Positions 34,409-43,109 of a stretch of DNA of 45,611 nucleotides are shown here, piece by piece. Position 1 is the stretch's first letter. Each line of letters begins with the position of its first letter. Under the pieces are notes generated by a model, which did no database searches, was not told the origin of the DNA, and saw only the letters and a list, made by a program, of their open reading frames with translations. Origin of the DNA: Streptomyces amritsarensis (lineage in GTDB: Bacteria > Actinomycetota > Actinomycetes > Streptomycetales > Streptomycetaceae); assembly GCF_001953875.1 (NCBI RefSeq), contig NZ_MQUR01000065.1:1-45611 (forward strand). Direction: 5' to 3'. Position numbers and translations under genes: made by a program.

Positions 34409-35854
34409 ATGGACGCCACCGCCACCGCCGTCGCGTTAGGCGACGCCCGTACCGATTCCCCCGAGACCGGACCGTCCGGCGGGCCCTCCGGCGGGCCACC
34501 GCCGGACCCGGCCGTGCCCGCGCCGTCCGGCGGACGGGTCGCCTCCGCGGCTGCGGTGCCCGCCGGTCCCGCGACGGCGCCGCCGACGGCCCCCGGCCCG
34601 ACCCCGCCGCCGGCCGCCGCTCCGCCTGCGCCGGCAGTGGCGGCCGGCGGGGCGGCCGGTGGGGCGGCCGTGCCGGCCCAGGCGGCCCGCCGCGGCTCCG
34701 GCCGGCCCGTCGAGCCCGCGCAGCGGCAGCCGCATGCGCGGCCCGTGATCACCGAACTGCGGCTGTCCGCCTTCGGGCGGCACCGTGGCGCCGCCTTCCC
34801 GATCGGGCCCGTCACCTTATTCGCCGGTCCGAGCGGCAGCGGCAAGTCCCAGGTCCTGGCCGCCTACGAGGCCCTGGCCGGGCTCGGCGCGGGCGCCACC
34901 CTCGAGGACGCCTTCCCCGACCCCGGCGCCCGCATCCCCGACATGGCCCTGCCCGACGCCCAGCGGCGGCGCGGGTTCCGCCTCGGCTGCACGGTCGACG
35001 GCCCCGCCGGACCGGTCCGGCTCGACCTCGCCGTCCAGGCCGAACCCGCCCTGCGGATCGCCGGTGAACGCCTGTCGCAGGACGGGCAGATCCTGTTCGC
35101 CACCGCCCTGCGCGACCCCGGCCGGCGTTCGGTGCAGGCCGCCTGGCTGACCGGCGGGGCCGTCGGTGTCACCCGGGCCCCGCTGCCCGACGACCGCCTC
35201 GGCACGGCGCTGCTGCCGCTGCGGGTCGCGGGCTCCACCGCCGGCCAGCGCAAGGTGCTGACCGCCGCGGAACAGGTGGTCGTGGCCCTGCGCTCGGTGT
35301 TCTCCTGCGACCCCCACCCGGACCGGATGCGCGCCCCCGTCCCCCGGGGCGACGGCCGGCTGCTGGGCGACTGCGCCAACCTGGCCGACGTACTGCGCCG
35401 GACCCGCCACGAATGCGGAACCCGCCACGCGCTGCTGGCCGAGGCCGCCCGTACAGGCTGCGCGGGGCCCGTCGCCGCCCTGGACGTACGAGCCCCGGAG
35501 GGCGGCGCCGTCGCCGCGGTCCTGGACCGCGGACCCGGCCGGCCTGCCACCGAGCTGGCCCGACTCGGCGCGGGCGAACTCCGCTTCCTGGCACTGGCGC
35601 TGGTCCTGCTCACCGGCCCGGGGGTGCTGGACATGGACCCCGCCGCCGAGCTGCTCTCCGCGCAGCAGGCGCTGACGGTGCTGGCCGACGGCCTCGACCG
35701 CGGCCTCGACGGCAGGCAGGGCGGCGAACTGCTGCGGCTGGCAATGCTGTCCTGCGGCCGCGGCCACGTCCGGCTGGTGGCGGCCGTGGGGGAGGGGACC
35801 GCGGCCGCCGCCCGCCGCATCGAGGGCGTGTCGGTGGTAGACCTGTCGCCATGA
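34409..35854 (+). CDS. P-loop ATPase (AAA/ABC-like), with two TTA codons
   Basis: A 481-residue protein. Residues 1-110 are a low-complexity Ala/Pro/Gly-rich region. From about residue 112 an ATPase domain starts (ITELRLSAFGRHRGAAFPIGPVT, in parts) with Walker A AGPSGSGKSQVL, as in RecF/OLD-type proteins that begin with a core strand and P-loop. Near the C-terminus LGAGELRFLALALVLL resembles an ABC signature region, and LDMDPAAELLSAQQ may cover Walker B. Leu10 and Leu137 are both encoded by TTA, so translation should depend on the bldA tRNA. It overlaps the MazG-like gene by ATGA, so the two proteins probably act together. The function is unknown. Confidence 0.8.
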   Translation: MDATATAVALGDARTDSPETGPSGGPSGGPPPDPAVPAPSGGRVASAAAVPAGPATAPPTAPGPTPPPAAAPPAPAVAAGGAAGGAAVPAQAARRGSGRPVEPAQRQPHARPVITELRLSAFGRHRGAAFPIGPVTLFAGPSGSGKSQVLAAYEALAGLGAGATLEDAFPDPGARIPDMALPDAQRRRGFRLGCTVDGPAGPVRLDLAVQAEPALRIAGERLSQDGQILFATALRDPGRRSVQAAWLTGGAVGVTRAPLPDDRLGTALLPLRVAGSTAGQRKVLTAAEQVVVALRSVFSCDPHPDRMRAPVPRGDGRLLGDCANLADVLRRTRHECGTRHALLAEAARTGCAGPVAALDVRAPEGGAVAAVLDRGPGRPATELARLGAGELRFLALALVLLTGPGVLDMDPAAELLSAQQALTVLADGLDRGLDGRQGGELLRLAMLSCGRGHVRLVAAVGEGTAAAARRIEGVSVVDLSP

Positions 35855-36243
35855 ACGAGACGCAGGAGCCCCGGCAGCCCGAGCGGCGGCCCGAGGAACG
35901 GCTGGACCTGCTGCAACGCAGGCTCGCGCAGTTCGCGGCGGCGCGCGGCTGGGAGCCGTACCACACGCCCAAGAACCTAGCGGTGGCGCTGAGCGTGGAG
36001 GCGGCCGAACTGGTCGAGATCTTCCAGTGGCTGACGCCGGAACAGTCGGCGAAGGTCATGGAGAAGCCGGAATCCGCCCACCGCGTGGCCGATGAGGTCG
36101 CCGACGTGCTCGCGTATCTGCTGCAGTTCTGTGAGGTTCTCGGGGTGGATGTGCTGGATGCGCTCGCCGCGAAGATCGAGAGGAATGAACTGCGCTTCCC
36201 TCTAACGGGTGGTCCGACACCGAATCGTCACTCTTCGGAGTGA
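35851..36243 (+). CDS. MazG-like nucleotide pyrophosphohydrolase
   Basis: A 130-residue all-alpha NTP pyrophosphohydrolase of the short MazG-like/dCTPase type. The metal-binding acidic residues appear in the EAAELVEIFQW helix and the DEVADVLAYLLQF helix, the EExxE...ExxD pattern of the superfamily. Such enzymes hydrolyse NTPs or dNTPs to monophosphates for nucleotide-pool control or house-cleaning. Translation starts at the ATGA overlap with the TTA-containing ATPase gene, so it would be coupled to bldA-dependent translation of that gene. The substrate is not readable. Confidence 0.92.
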   Translation: MNETQEPRQPERRPEERLDLLQRRLAQFAAARGWEPYHTPKNLAVALSVEAAELVEIFQWLTPEQSAKVMEKPESAHRVADEVADVLAYLLQFCEVLGVDVLDALAAKIERNELRFPLTGGPTPNRHSSE

Positions 36244-36366
36244 TGGACTCCTCAACAATCACGTTTCTGTCCACATTTTCCGAATACCCCTGGCTTTACT
36301 GACTCGTTGCCCTCACTCTGGGTAGTGGTGAGGATGGCGGGGTGTCGTGCGGACGGGGGACGGCAT

Positions 36367-36852
36367 ATGGATGCGGTACGGCTCATCGCGGCCGGCCGGC
36401 ACGCTCTGGCACAGAGCGGGGCGGCGTGGCACATCGTGGGCGAGGCCTGGCAGGCACAGGCGCTCGCACAGGGGATCGGGAGCTGGCTGGCGGTCACCGG
36501 GCCGCCGGAGCTGAGACCGGAGGCACGGGGACTGGGGGAAGCGGGGGGCAGAGGATGCGGGGTACTGGACCGGGCGGCCCTGCGCGGCGAGGGCAGCGCG
36601 CCCGAGTACCCGCCGCGAGCCGCACAGCTGAGCGTGGTGGCGGATGTCCGTCAGGCGCTGCTCGGACTCCAGGCGCTGCTGGGCGAAGTGGGGATAGCCC
36701 TGGTCGGAGTGGCCTGCGGCACGGACGACGAGGCCCTGTACTGGCAGTGCATAGAGTCGATCGACGCCGCTGACGAGTCGAGCGACCGGGTGCGGGCGAT
36801 CCTGCGCCGCATGGCGGTGCGCGAGCGGGGCTCCGCCTCGGGCGTGGCCTGA
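36367..36852 (+). CDS. Conserved Streptomyces protein, DUF6099-like
   Basis: A 161-residue protein starting MDAVRLIAAGRHALAQSGAAW, mostly helical by composition, with no signal peptide or membrane segment. It resembles the uncharacterised DUF6099 proteins common in Streptomyces; this naming is from memory of the family and moderately certain. The ATG at 36367 has GGGGGA just upstream; a longer in-frame version from 36307 lacks one. The 123 bases before it are AT-rich and probably hold its promoter. The function is unknown. Confidence 0.75.
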   Translation: MDAVRLIAAGRHALAQSGAAWHIVGEAWQAQALAQGIGSWLAVTGPPELRPEARGLGEAGGRGCGVLDRAALRGEGSAPEYPPRAAQLSVVADVRQALLGLQALLGEVGIALVGVACGTDDEALYWQCIESIDAADESSDRVRAILRRMAVRERGSASGVA

Positions 36853-36905
36853 GCCGGGCGCGCCCCGGCCCGGGCGGCGCAGGCGGTACGGAGGGCGGCA
36901 CGGGC

Positions 36906-36933
36906 CGGGTCCCGCCGTGCGCGGCGGGACCCG
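36906..36933. terminator. Convergent terminator hairpin
   Basis: A 12-bp perfect stem (36906-36917 with 36922-36933, loop TGCG) lies between the DUF6099-like stop and the stop of the small leftward gene at 36939, and can end both transcripts. Confidence 0.85.
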
Positions 36934-36938
36934 TACGG

Positions 36939-37190
36939 TCAGGAGGACCGGTGGGCCGGGCGCTCACTCTCGGCGTCGGTGGTGCGGTCCGCGGAGGACT
37001 GCAGATCTGCGTCGAGCTGGGAGAGGTCGGCGTTCAGCGCGGCCATCAGCTCCTCCATCTGCTGCAGCAGGCCCTTCGGAGCGCCGCCGCTGCGGGCGGG
37101 CGCGGCGGACTCCCGCTGTGCGGGGTCGTGTGCTGCCTGTCCGGTCCAGCCGGTCTGTCGGGGGGTCTCCGGCACGGCCTCGTGGGACAT
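36939..37190 (-). CDS. Small hypothetical protein with C-terminal helix
   Basis: An 83-residue protein with a polar, Pro/Gly/Ala-rich first half and a probable amphipathic or coiled-coil helix (LLQQMEELMAALNADLSQLDADL) near the end. The start at 37190 has GGAGG upstream at the right distance. No family is recognised and no membrane segment is present. It is flanked by a terminator and by the F420-type oxidoreductase gene, which is divergent. Confidence 0.65.
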   Translation of the reverse strand: MSHEAVPETPRQTGWTGQAAHDPAQRESAAPARSGGAPKGLLQQMEELMAALNADLSQLDADLQSSADRTTDAESERPAHRSS

Positions 37191-37393
37191 GGCGGCCTCC
37201 TCGGCCCTGGCCCTTCCCGGGGGGAAGGGGCGGTGGACGCACCGGCGGGAAGCCGCCGGCGCACGGGCCGGGCGGTCCGGCTCCGTCCGGGCAAACGATC
37301 CCCGTCCGGGCCGGTCACTGGCCGCCCCGGGCCCCGACACGTCCGGTTGACGAAGATTCACCCTGGCGGGGCGGGAGGGGCAGGATGGGAGGT

Positions 37394-38317
37394 ATGGATC
37401 TTCGCATTTTCACCGAGCCGCAGCAGGGTGCCAGCTACGACACCCTCCTGACCGTCGCCAAGGCCACCGAGGACCTGGGCTTCGATGCGTTCTTCCGCTC
37501 CGACCACTACCTGCGGATGGGAGCCGCCGACGGCCTGCCCGGCCCCACGGACGCCTGGATCACCCTGGCGGGACTGGCCCGCGAGACCCGGCGGATCCGT
37601 CTCGGCACCCTGATGACGGCGGGCACCTTCCGGCTGCCCGGCGTCCTCGCCATCCAGGTGGCCCAGGTCGACCAGATGTCCGGCGGCCGCATCGAGCTGG
37701 GTCTGGGCGCGGGCTGGTTCGAGGAGGAGCACAAGGCCTACGGGATCCCCTTCCCGGCGGACCGGATGGCCCGTCTGGAAGAGCAACTGGCCATCGTCAC
37801 CGGGATGTGGGCCACCGCGCCCGGCGCCGCCTTCGACTACGCCGGCGACCACTACCGCGTGGAGAACTCACCCGCCCTCCCCAAGCCCGCCCAGGCCAGG
37901 ATCCCCGTCCTCGTCGGCGGCCACGGGACCAAACGCACGCCGCGGCTCGCCGCGCGGTACGCGGACGAGTTCAACATGCCCTTCGCGTCGATCGCCGACA
38001 GCGAGCGGCAGTTCGGCCGGGTCCGGGAGGCCGCCGAACGGGCCGGTCGGCGGCCCGACGACCTCGTCTACTCCAACGCCCTCGTGGTGTGCGTGGGCAA
38101 GGACGATGCCGAGGTGGCCCGCCGGGCCGCCGCCATCGGCCGGGACGTGGACGAACTCAAGGCCAACGGCCTGGCCGGCTCGCCGGCCCAGGTCGTGGAG
38201 AAGATCGGCGCCTACGGCGCGGCGGGCTCCTCTCGCGTCTACCTCCAGCTGCTCGACCTCGACGACCTGGACCACCTGGAGCTGATCTCCTCCCAGGTGC
38301 TCTCCCAGCTCTCCTGA
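37394..38317 (+). CDS. Luciferase-like F420-dependent oxidoreductase
   Basis: A 307-residue TIM-barrel protein of the LLM class. MDLRIFTEPQQGASYD is the usual start of the F420-dependent TIGR03560-type subfamily; FRSDHYLRMG, RLGTLMT, QVDQMSGGRIELGLGAGWFEEEH and VLVGGHGTKRTPRLAARYADEFN are typical. It would transfer hydride with coenzyme F420 on an unknown substrate. An in-frame ATG at 37385 has a better ribosome site and would add three residues. The homocysteine methyltransferase gene follows after 15 bases, probably in the same transcript. Confidence 0.92.
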   Translation: MDLRIFTEPQQGASYDTLLTVAKATEDLGFDAFFRSDHYLRMGAADGLPGPTDAWITLAGLARETRRIRLGTLMTAGTFRLPGVLAIQVAQVDQMSGGRIELGLGAGWFEEEHKAYGIPFPADRMARLEEQLAIVTGMWATAPGAAFDYAGDHYRVENSPALPKPAQARIPVLVGGHGTKRTPRLAARYADEFNMPFASIADSERQFGRVREAAERAGRRPDDLVYSNALVVCVGKDDAEVARRAAAIGRDVDELKANGLAGSPAQVVEKIGAYGAAGSSRVYLQLLDLDDLDHLELISSQVLSQLS

Positions 38318-38332
38318 CGGCCGGGAGAAGCG

Positions 38333-39256
38333 ATGCCCCGCGCAACCGCCCCGCTCGCAGAGGCCCTGGCCCGCCGGACCGTCGTCCTGGACGGCGGGCT
38401 CAGCAACCAGCTCGCCGCCCAGGGCTGCGACCTGACCGGAGGCCTGTGGACCGGCCGCGTGCTCGACGAGCGGCCGGTCCAGGTCGAGGCCGCCCACACG
38501 GCGTACGCCCGGGCCGGCGCCGAGGTGCTGATCACCGCCAGCTACCAGGTCGGCTACGAGGCCTTCGCCGCCCAGGGCCGCGACCGCGACGCCACCACCG
38601 CGCTGCTGCACCGCAGCGTCGTACTCGCCGCGCGGGCGGCCGAGGCCGCCGACCACGACGTGTGGGTCGCCGCCTCCGTCGGCCCGTACGGCGCGGTCCT
38701 CGCGGACGGCTCCGAGTACCGCGGCCGGTACGGGCTGGGCGTGCGCGAGCTCGCGGCATTCCACCGGCCCCGCATCGAGGCCCTGCTCGCCGCCGGCCCC
38801 GACGTCCTGGCCGTGGAGACCCTCCCCGACCCGGACGAGGCCGAGGCCGTCCTCACCGTCCTCGCGGAGACAGGCGCCCCGGCCTGGCTGAGCTACACCG
38901 TGGCAGCAGGCCGGACCCGGTCGGGGCACCCGCTGCCCGAAGCGTTCGCCCTCGCCGCGCAGGCCCCTCAGGTCATCGCCGTCGGGGTCAACTGCTGCGA
39001 CCCCGCCGACGTCCTCCCGGCCCTGGAGGCGGCGGCCGCCGTCACCGCGAAACCGCTGCTGGCCTACCCCAACGACGGCTCCGTCTGGGAGGCGGCCACC
39101 GGCACCTGGCGGACCCCCGCCGCCATGCCACCCTGGCCGACGGCCGCCTGGCGCCGCACCGGCGCCCGCCTCGTCGGCGGCTGCTGCCGCATCGGCCCCG
39201 ACCGCATCGCGGACCTGGCCCGCGAGACCGCCCCACCAGGCGAATCGATCATGTGA
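38333..39256 (+). CDS. mmuM: Homocysteine S-methyltransferase
   Basis: A 307-residue member of the MmuM family. It methylates homocysteine to methionine with S-methylmethionine or S-adenosylmethionine as donor. The zinc-binding Cys residues are seen in GVNCCDP and in the terminal GGCCRIGPD motif; LDGGLSNQLAAQGCDL at the start and SVGPYGAVLADGSEYRG in the middle are standard. It follows the F420-type oxidoreductase gene closely. A TTTACGTAAA palindrome (39278-39287) lies after the stop, in the promoter region of the next gene. Confidence 0.95.
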   Translation: MPRATAPLAEALARRTVVLDGGLSNQLAAQGCDLTGGLWTGRVLDERPVQVEAAHTAYARAGAEVLITASYQVGYEAFAAQGRDRDATTALLHRSVVLAARAAEAADHDVWVAASVGPYGAVLADGSEYRGRYGLGVRELAAFHRPRIEALLAAGPDVLAVETLPDPDEAEAVLTVLAETGAPAWLSYTVAAGRTRSGHPLPEAFALAAQAPQVIAVGVNCCDPADVLPALEAAAAVTAKPLLAYPNDGSVWEAATGTWRTPAAMPPWPTAAWRRTGARLVGGCCRIGPDRIADLARETAPPGESIM

Positions 39257-39377
39257 CGAAGCGTCAACTCACGTCATTTTACGTAAAGTTCCGGCCAACG
39301 CGGCTTCCCTCCAGGTGCGGGAGCTGACAGGTGCCACCAGGGCGGGCACGATGCTCCGACATTGAACGGGGGTCGTG

Positions 39378-40109
39378 ATGAGCGCTGCCGAAAACACAAC
39401 CGAGCTCGAAGGCCCGGACGCCGACCCGAGCGGCCCCGGCGCCCAGGACGCCCAGGACGCCCACGGCAAGCCGGGACAGTCCCAGGACCCCGAGGAGCGG
39501 GCCGGCGCCGAACTGGCCCTGCGCGTCTTCAGCGGCGACGAACGCTGGGGCTGGGAGTTCGTCCCGCCCCCCGAACCTCCCGCGCACCGAGACGCCCAGA
39601 GCCCGCCCGTCTACACCGAACCCTCCGACGCCGAGGTCCGCGCCGCGCAGGAGCGGGCCATGGGCGGCCGCAACACCTCGGGCTTCGGATGCCTGACCCT
39701 GCTCACAGGGGGCGCGGCGTTCGCGGCCGGCGGTGCCGGTGCCGCGGCCGTCGTCGTGGTCCTCATCCTCGCCCTGATCATCGCGACCTCCCCCCAGGCC
39801 AGACTGCGGGCCGCCCAGCGCCGCCTGCAGTCCGCCCGGGAACGAGCCCAGACCCTGGCCGGCCTCGCCGCCCGCCGCGGAGTGACCGTCGCCCACGTAC
39901 CCGGAGCCCTGCTCGGTGACGCTCGCCGCACAATGGAGGCCGGAGCCGGTGCTGCTTGTCCCGGGCCGCTCCCGACAGCTGCTGAATCCCTCCCGTGGTT
40001 CAATTCAGCTGGTCGCGCACGAGATCAAGGAATGCCTGTCGGCTCGGATGTATGTGCGCCCAGACCTTCTCGTCCTGCGGATCTTCCGGGTCTTCGGGGC
40101 CCTTTCTGA
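39378..40109 (+). CDS. Hypothetical membrane protein, C-terminal end doubtful
   Basis: About 243 residues. The first 110 are acidic and Pro-rich, then one strong hydrophobic segment (FAAGGAGAAAVVVVLILALII, about 111-133), then a basic helix (ARLRAAQRRLQSARERAQTL). From about 39920 on, third-codon GC falls sharply and the frame runs into the convergent gene at 40000-40470, so the last 60 residues are probably not native coding sequence. The gene may have been truncated by a past rearrangement. No family is recognised. The start follows a GGGGG run; GTG at 39375 is an alternative. Confidence 0.65.
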   Translation: MSAAENTTELEGPDADPSGPGAQDAQDAHGKPGQSQDPEERAGAELALRVFSGDERWGWEFVPPPEPPAHRDAQSPPVYTEPSDAEVRAAQERAMGGRNTSGFGCLTLLTGGAAFAAGGAGAAAVVVVLILALIIATSPQARLRAAQRRLQSARERAQTLAGLAARRGVTVAHVPGALLGDARRTMEAGAGAACPGPLPTAAESLPWFNSAGRARDQGMPVGSDVCAPRPSRPADLPGLRGPF

Positions 40110-40470
40110 CCACCTCCTGTACTGCCCAGGCGAGGCTGCGTGCCGCTTCGCTGACCTCGGACGCGCACAGTACGTGGATCGTCTTCTGCGTCACCCACAC
40201 CCTGTCAAGGACCTGCCGTGCCCGGGCCTGCCACTGTTCGTCAGCCAGGTTGTGGTGATGCCGATCCACCGCGACTCGTTCTGCTTCCTGCACCGCAGAC
40301 AGAAATTCGATGAGGTGAGTGAGACGCTCGCTACGGCGCGCCTCGGCAAGTTCACGAGCACTGCGGCGTGCCTCGCCGCGTTCCAAGGCGTGTCCTGCCG
40401 AGCGCTGGGTCAGTATCGACATGAGCCCGCCGAGCAGGACGCCGATGAGCGGCGCAAGCGTTGTCCACAC
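40000..40470 (-). CDS. Hypothetical protein with N-terminal membrane helix
   Basis: A 156-residue protein with a GTG start. One N-terminal hydrophobic helix (LAPLIGVLLGGLMSIL) is followed by a long charged helical region (ALERGEARRSARELAEARRS) and a helical C-terminus, so it is probably anchored with a cytoplasmic coiled-coil part. Its GC content is visibly lower than that of neighbouring genes and its start lacks a clear ribosome site. It overlaps the end of the preceding convergent frame by 110 bases. The function is unknown; horizontal origin is possible. Confidence 0.7.
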   Translation of the reverse strand: MWTTLAPLIGVLLGGLMSILTQRSAGHALERGEARRSARELAEARRSERLTHLIEFLSAVQEAERVAVDRHHHNLADEQWQARARQVLDRVWVTQKTIHVLCASEVSEAARSLAWAVQEVVRKGPEDPEDPQDEKVWAHIHPSRQAFLDLVRDQLN

Positions 40471-40634
40471 AACGTCAGACTATGACATCGATGGCATGGA
40501 CATGGACGGGGGCCGGGCAGTTTCGGGCCGGACAGGGACACGCGGTCGTCGCCGCAACCGCCACCACAAGACCGGACAGCTAATCAGACGGTCCCTGATC
40601 GCCTACGACCACTGATCACTTCGGAATGACTCGT

Positions 40635-41438
40635 CTAGCGTTCGCAGGCGACGCCGTCACCGTCGCGGTCGAGGTGTCGGCCGTACCCCGGGTCCCCCCG
40701 GCGGATCGGGTCCGCGCCCGCCGCCCGCACGGCGGCGCAGTTCGCGTACGAGACGTTCCCGCCCCCGCTCCCGCCCGTCGCGTCGTCGTCGGGTGCCGGG
40801 GCGGTCGTGCGGGCGGTCGTGGGCGGCGCGGGCGCCGGGGCGGGCGGCTTCGGGCGCAGGTCGGTGCCGGGCGTCGCGGGGCAGGCGGTGCCCGGCGCCA
40901 CCAGGTGTACGACCGGAGCGGCGCTCTGCGGCACGAGTCCGGTGCCGGCCGCGACGTCCTGGAAGCAGACGAGCCACGTCCCGTGGTCGGCCGGGAGGGT
41001 GACGTCGGCGTAGGCGCTCGACGCACTGAGTTCGCCGTCGATCAGTTCCTCCACCGCCTTCTCCGCCTGCGCATAGGGCCACCCGACGGCCGACGGCATC
41101 TGCGGTGCGGCGCTCGGCGCGGGCGCCGCAGCCGGCGGAGTCGGAGTCGGGCTCGCGCTCGGGGTGGGCGAGGCGGAGGACGCCGCGGCTGCCTGGGGCT
41201 TGGCCTCGGCCCCGGCCTCCTTCGGCGGGTCGGACAGCAGCGGTATCAGGAACCAGATGCCGGACAGGACGCTGGCGAGGACCTTCCGCGTCCGTTCCCA
41301 CCGGCTCGTCCAGGCGAGCGCGATTCCGGCGGGTGGCAGGAGGACGAGCGCCGCGATGATCAGGGCGGGGTGCTGCCACCAGCGGCGCGGCGGCCTGGGC
41401 GCGGCTGAGGGTGCGTAGGCGTGCGGGGGCGGGTACAT
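40635..41438 (-). CDS. Membrane protein with C-terminal Excalibur calcium-binding domain
   Basis: A 267-residue protein. A proline-rich N-terminus is followed by two membrane segments (ALIIAALVLLPPAGIALAW, VLASVLSGIWFLIPLL), a Ser/Pro/Ala-rich linker, a PASTA-like region (VGWPYAQAEKAVEEL), a Pro/Thr-rich linker and the Excalibur motif (NCAAVRAAGADPIRRGDPGY then DRDGDGVACE), whose DxDxDG loop resembles an EF-hand. The C-terminal part should be extracellular. AGGAG precedes the ATG at 41438. The role is unknown; the combination suggests calcium or cell-wall contact. It is divergent from hen1. Confidence 0.88.
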   Translation of the reverse strand: MYPPPHAYAPSAAPRPPRRWWQHPALIIAALVLLPPAGIALAWTSRWERTRKVLASVLSGIWFLIPLLSDPPKEAGAEAKPQAAAASSASPTPSASPTPTPPAAAPAPSAAPQMPSAVGWPYAQAEKAVEELIDGELSASSAYADVTLPADHGTWLVCFQDVAAGTGLVPQSAAPVVHLVAPGTACPATPGTDLRPKPPAPAPAPPTTARTTAPAPDDDATGGSGGGNVSYANCAAVRAAGADPIRRGDPGYGRHLDRDGDGVACER

Positions 41439-41561
41439 GGAGCGCTCCTGGAGGCCGAACCGGTGCGGAGCGCGCGAGCCTATCCAGAAGGTTGAAGATC
41501 GTACTTGTTTTCGCTTGAAATCCATTGGCCCGAGGATGATCCGGCAGTCATGCTGAACCGC

Positions 41562-43109
41562 ATGTTCCTTACGATCACCACCACCGGGACGGCCGAGACT
41601 CCGGCGACTGACCTGGGCTTTCTCCTGCACAAGCACCCGGACCGGGTCCGCGTGGAGAACCAGTCCCACGGCACCGCCCACGTGTTCTACCCCGAGGCCA
41701 CCGCCCAGCGGTGCACGGCGGCCCTGCTGTTGGAGGTGGACCCCGTCGCGCTCGTCCGCCGCGGGAAGGGCAAGGGCCGGGGCGGGGCGCCCGACGCCGC
41801 ACTCGCGCAGTACGTCAACGACCGTCCGTACGCGGCCTCCTCGCTGCTCGCGGTCGCGCTCGGCGCGGTGTTCCGCACCGCCCTCAAGGGGAGTTGCGTC
41901 CTGCGCCCGGAACTCCCGGACCAGGTACGCCCGCTGCGCGTCGAGATCCCCGTACTCCCCGCGCGCGGCGGCGCCGCGATGGTGCACCGGCTGTTCGACC
42001 CCCTCGGCTGGGACCTCGTACAGGCCGAGGCCGTACCGCTCGACGAACAGTTCCCCGAGTGGGGGGACTCCCGCTACGTACGCCTCGTGCTGGAGGGCGA
42101 GCTGCGCCTCTCCGACGCCCTGCGCCAGCTCTACGTGCTCCTGCCGGTCCTCGACGACGCCAAGCACTACTGGATCGCCGCCGACGAGGTCGACAAGCTG
42201 CTGCGCGCCGGGGACGGCTGGCTCGCCGCGCACCCCGAGAACGCGCTGATCAGCTCCCGTTACCTGGCCCGCCACAAGCGGCTGACCCAGGACGCCGTCG
42301 AGCGGCTGGAACTGCTCCGTCTCGCCGAGTCCGACGGCAGCGAGGTCGAGGAGATCGACAACGCCGTCGACGAGACGCGCGACACGCAGGAGCGGCCCGT
42401 GCCGCTCGCGGTGCGTCGGCGCGAGGCCGTCCTCGCCGCCCTGCGTGCCGCCGGAGCCCAGCGCGTGCTGGACCTCGGCTGCGGCCAGGGCCAGTTGGTG
42501 CAGGCGCTGCTGGGGGACCCGGCGTACACCGAGATCGTCGGGATGGACGTCTCCGTGCGCGCCCTGACCGTCGCCGCCCGGCGGCTGCGGCTGGACCGCA
42601 TGGGCGAGCGGCAGAGGTCGCGCGTCACGCTGCTCCAGGGCTCGCTCGCCTACACCGACAAGCGGCTGGCCGGCTACGACGCGGCCGTGCTGAGCGAGGT
42701 CATCGAGCACCTGGACCTGGAGCGGCTGCCCGCGCTGGAGTACGCGGTGTTCGGCTCGGCCCGTCCCCGCACGGTCCTCGTCACCACCCCGAACGTGGAG
42801 TACAACGTCCGCTGGGAGACCCTGCCGGCCGGTCACGTCCGGCACGGCGACCACCGCTTCGAGTGGACCCGAGAGGAGTTCCGCGCCTGGGCCGGCCAGG
42901 TCGCCGAGCGCTTCGACTACACGGTCGCATACGTCCCCGTGGGCGATGACGACCCCGAGGTCGGGCCGCCGACCCAGATGGCCGTCTTCACCCAGGGGGC
43001 CGCCACCGAACCCGGCGCCACCGCCACCGACGCCACGGGCGCCGCCACCACCGCCCCCGGCGCGACCACCGCAACCACCGACTCCCCGAAGGAGGGCGAG
43101 GCAGCATGA
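41562..43109 (+). CDS. hen1: 3'-terminal RNA ribose 2'-O-methyltransferase Hen1
   Basis: A 515-residue bacterial Hen1. The N-terminal domain (FLTITTTGTAETPATDLGFL, KHPDRVRVENQSHG) and a C-terminal SAM-dependent methyltransferase (VLDLGCGQGQLVQALL, MDVSVRALTVA, AVLSEVIEHLDLERL with the metal ligands, VTTPNVEYN) are both present. It adds a 2'-O-methyl group at the cut 3' end of RNA before ligation, so that repaired RNA resists the same nuclease. The ATG at 41562 fits the family start; no good ribosome site is seen for any candidate. The last 40 residues are a low-complexity Ala/Thr tail. The stop overlaps the pnkp start by ATGA. Confidence 0.95.
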   Translation: MFLTITTTGTAETPATDLGFLLHKHPDRVRVENQSHGTAHVFYPEATAQRCTAALLLEVDPVALVRRGKGKGRGGAPDAALAQYVNDRPYAASSLLAVALGAVFRTALKGSCVLRPELPDQVRPLRVEIPVLPARGGAAMVHRLFDPLGWDLVQAEAVPLDEQFPEWGDSRYVRLVLEGELRLSDALRQLYVLLPVLDDAKHYWIAADEVDKLLRAGDGWLAAHPENALISSRYLARHKRLTQDAVERLELLRLAESDGSEVEEIDNAVDETRDTQERPVPLAVRRREAVLAALRAAGAQRVLDLGCGQGQLVQALLGDPAYTEIVGMDVSVRALTVAARRLRLDRMGERQRSRVTLLQGSLAYTDKRLAGYDAAVLSEVIEHLDLERLPALEYAVFGSARPRTVLVTTPNVEYNVRWETLPAGHVRHGDHRFEWTREEFRAWAGQVAERFDYTVAYVPVGDDDPEVGPPTQMAVFTQGAATEPGATATDATGAATTAPGATTATTDSPKEGEAA

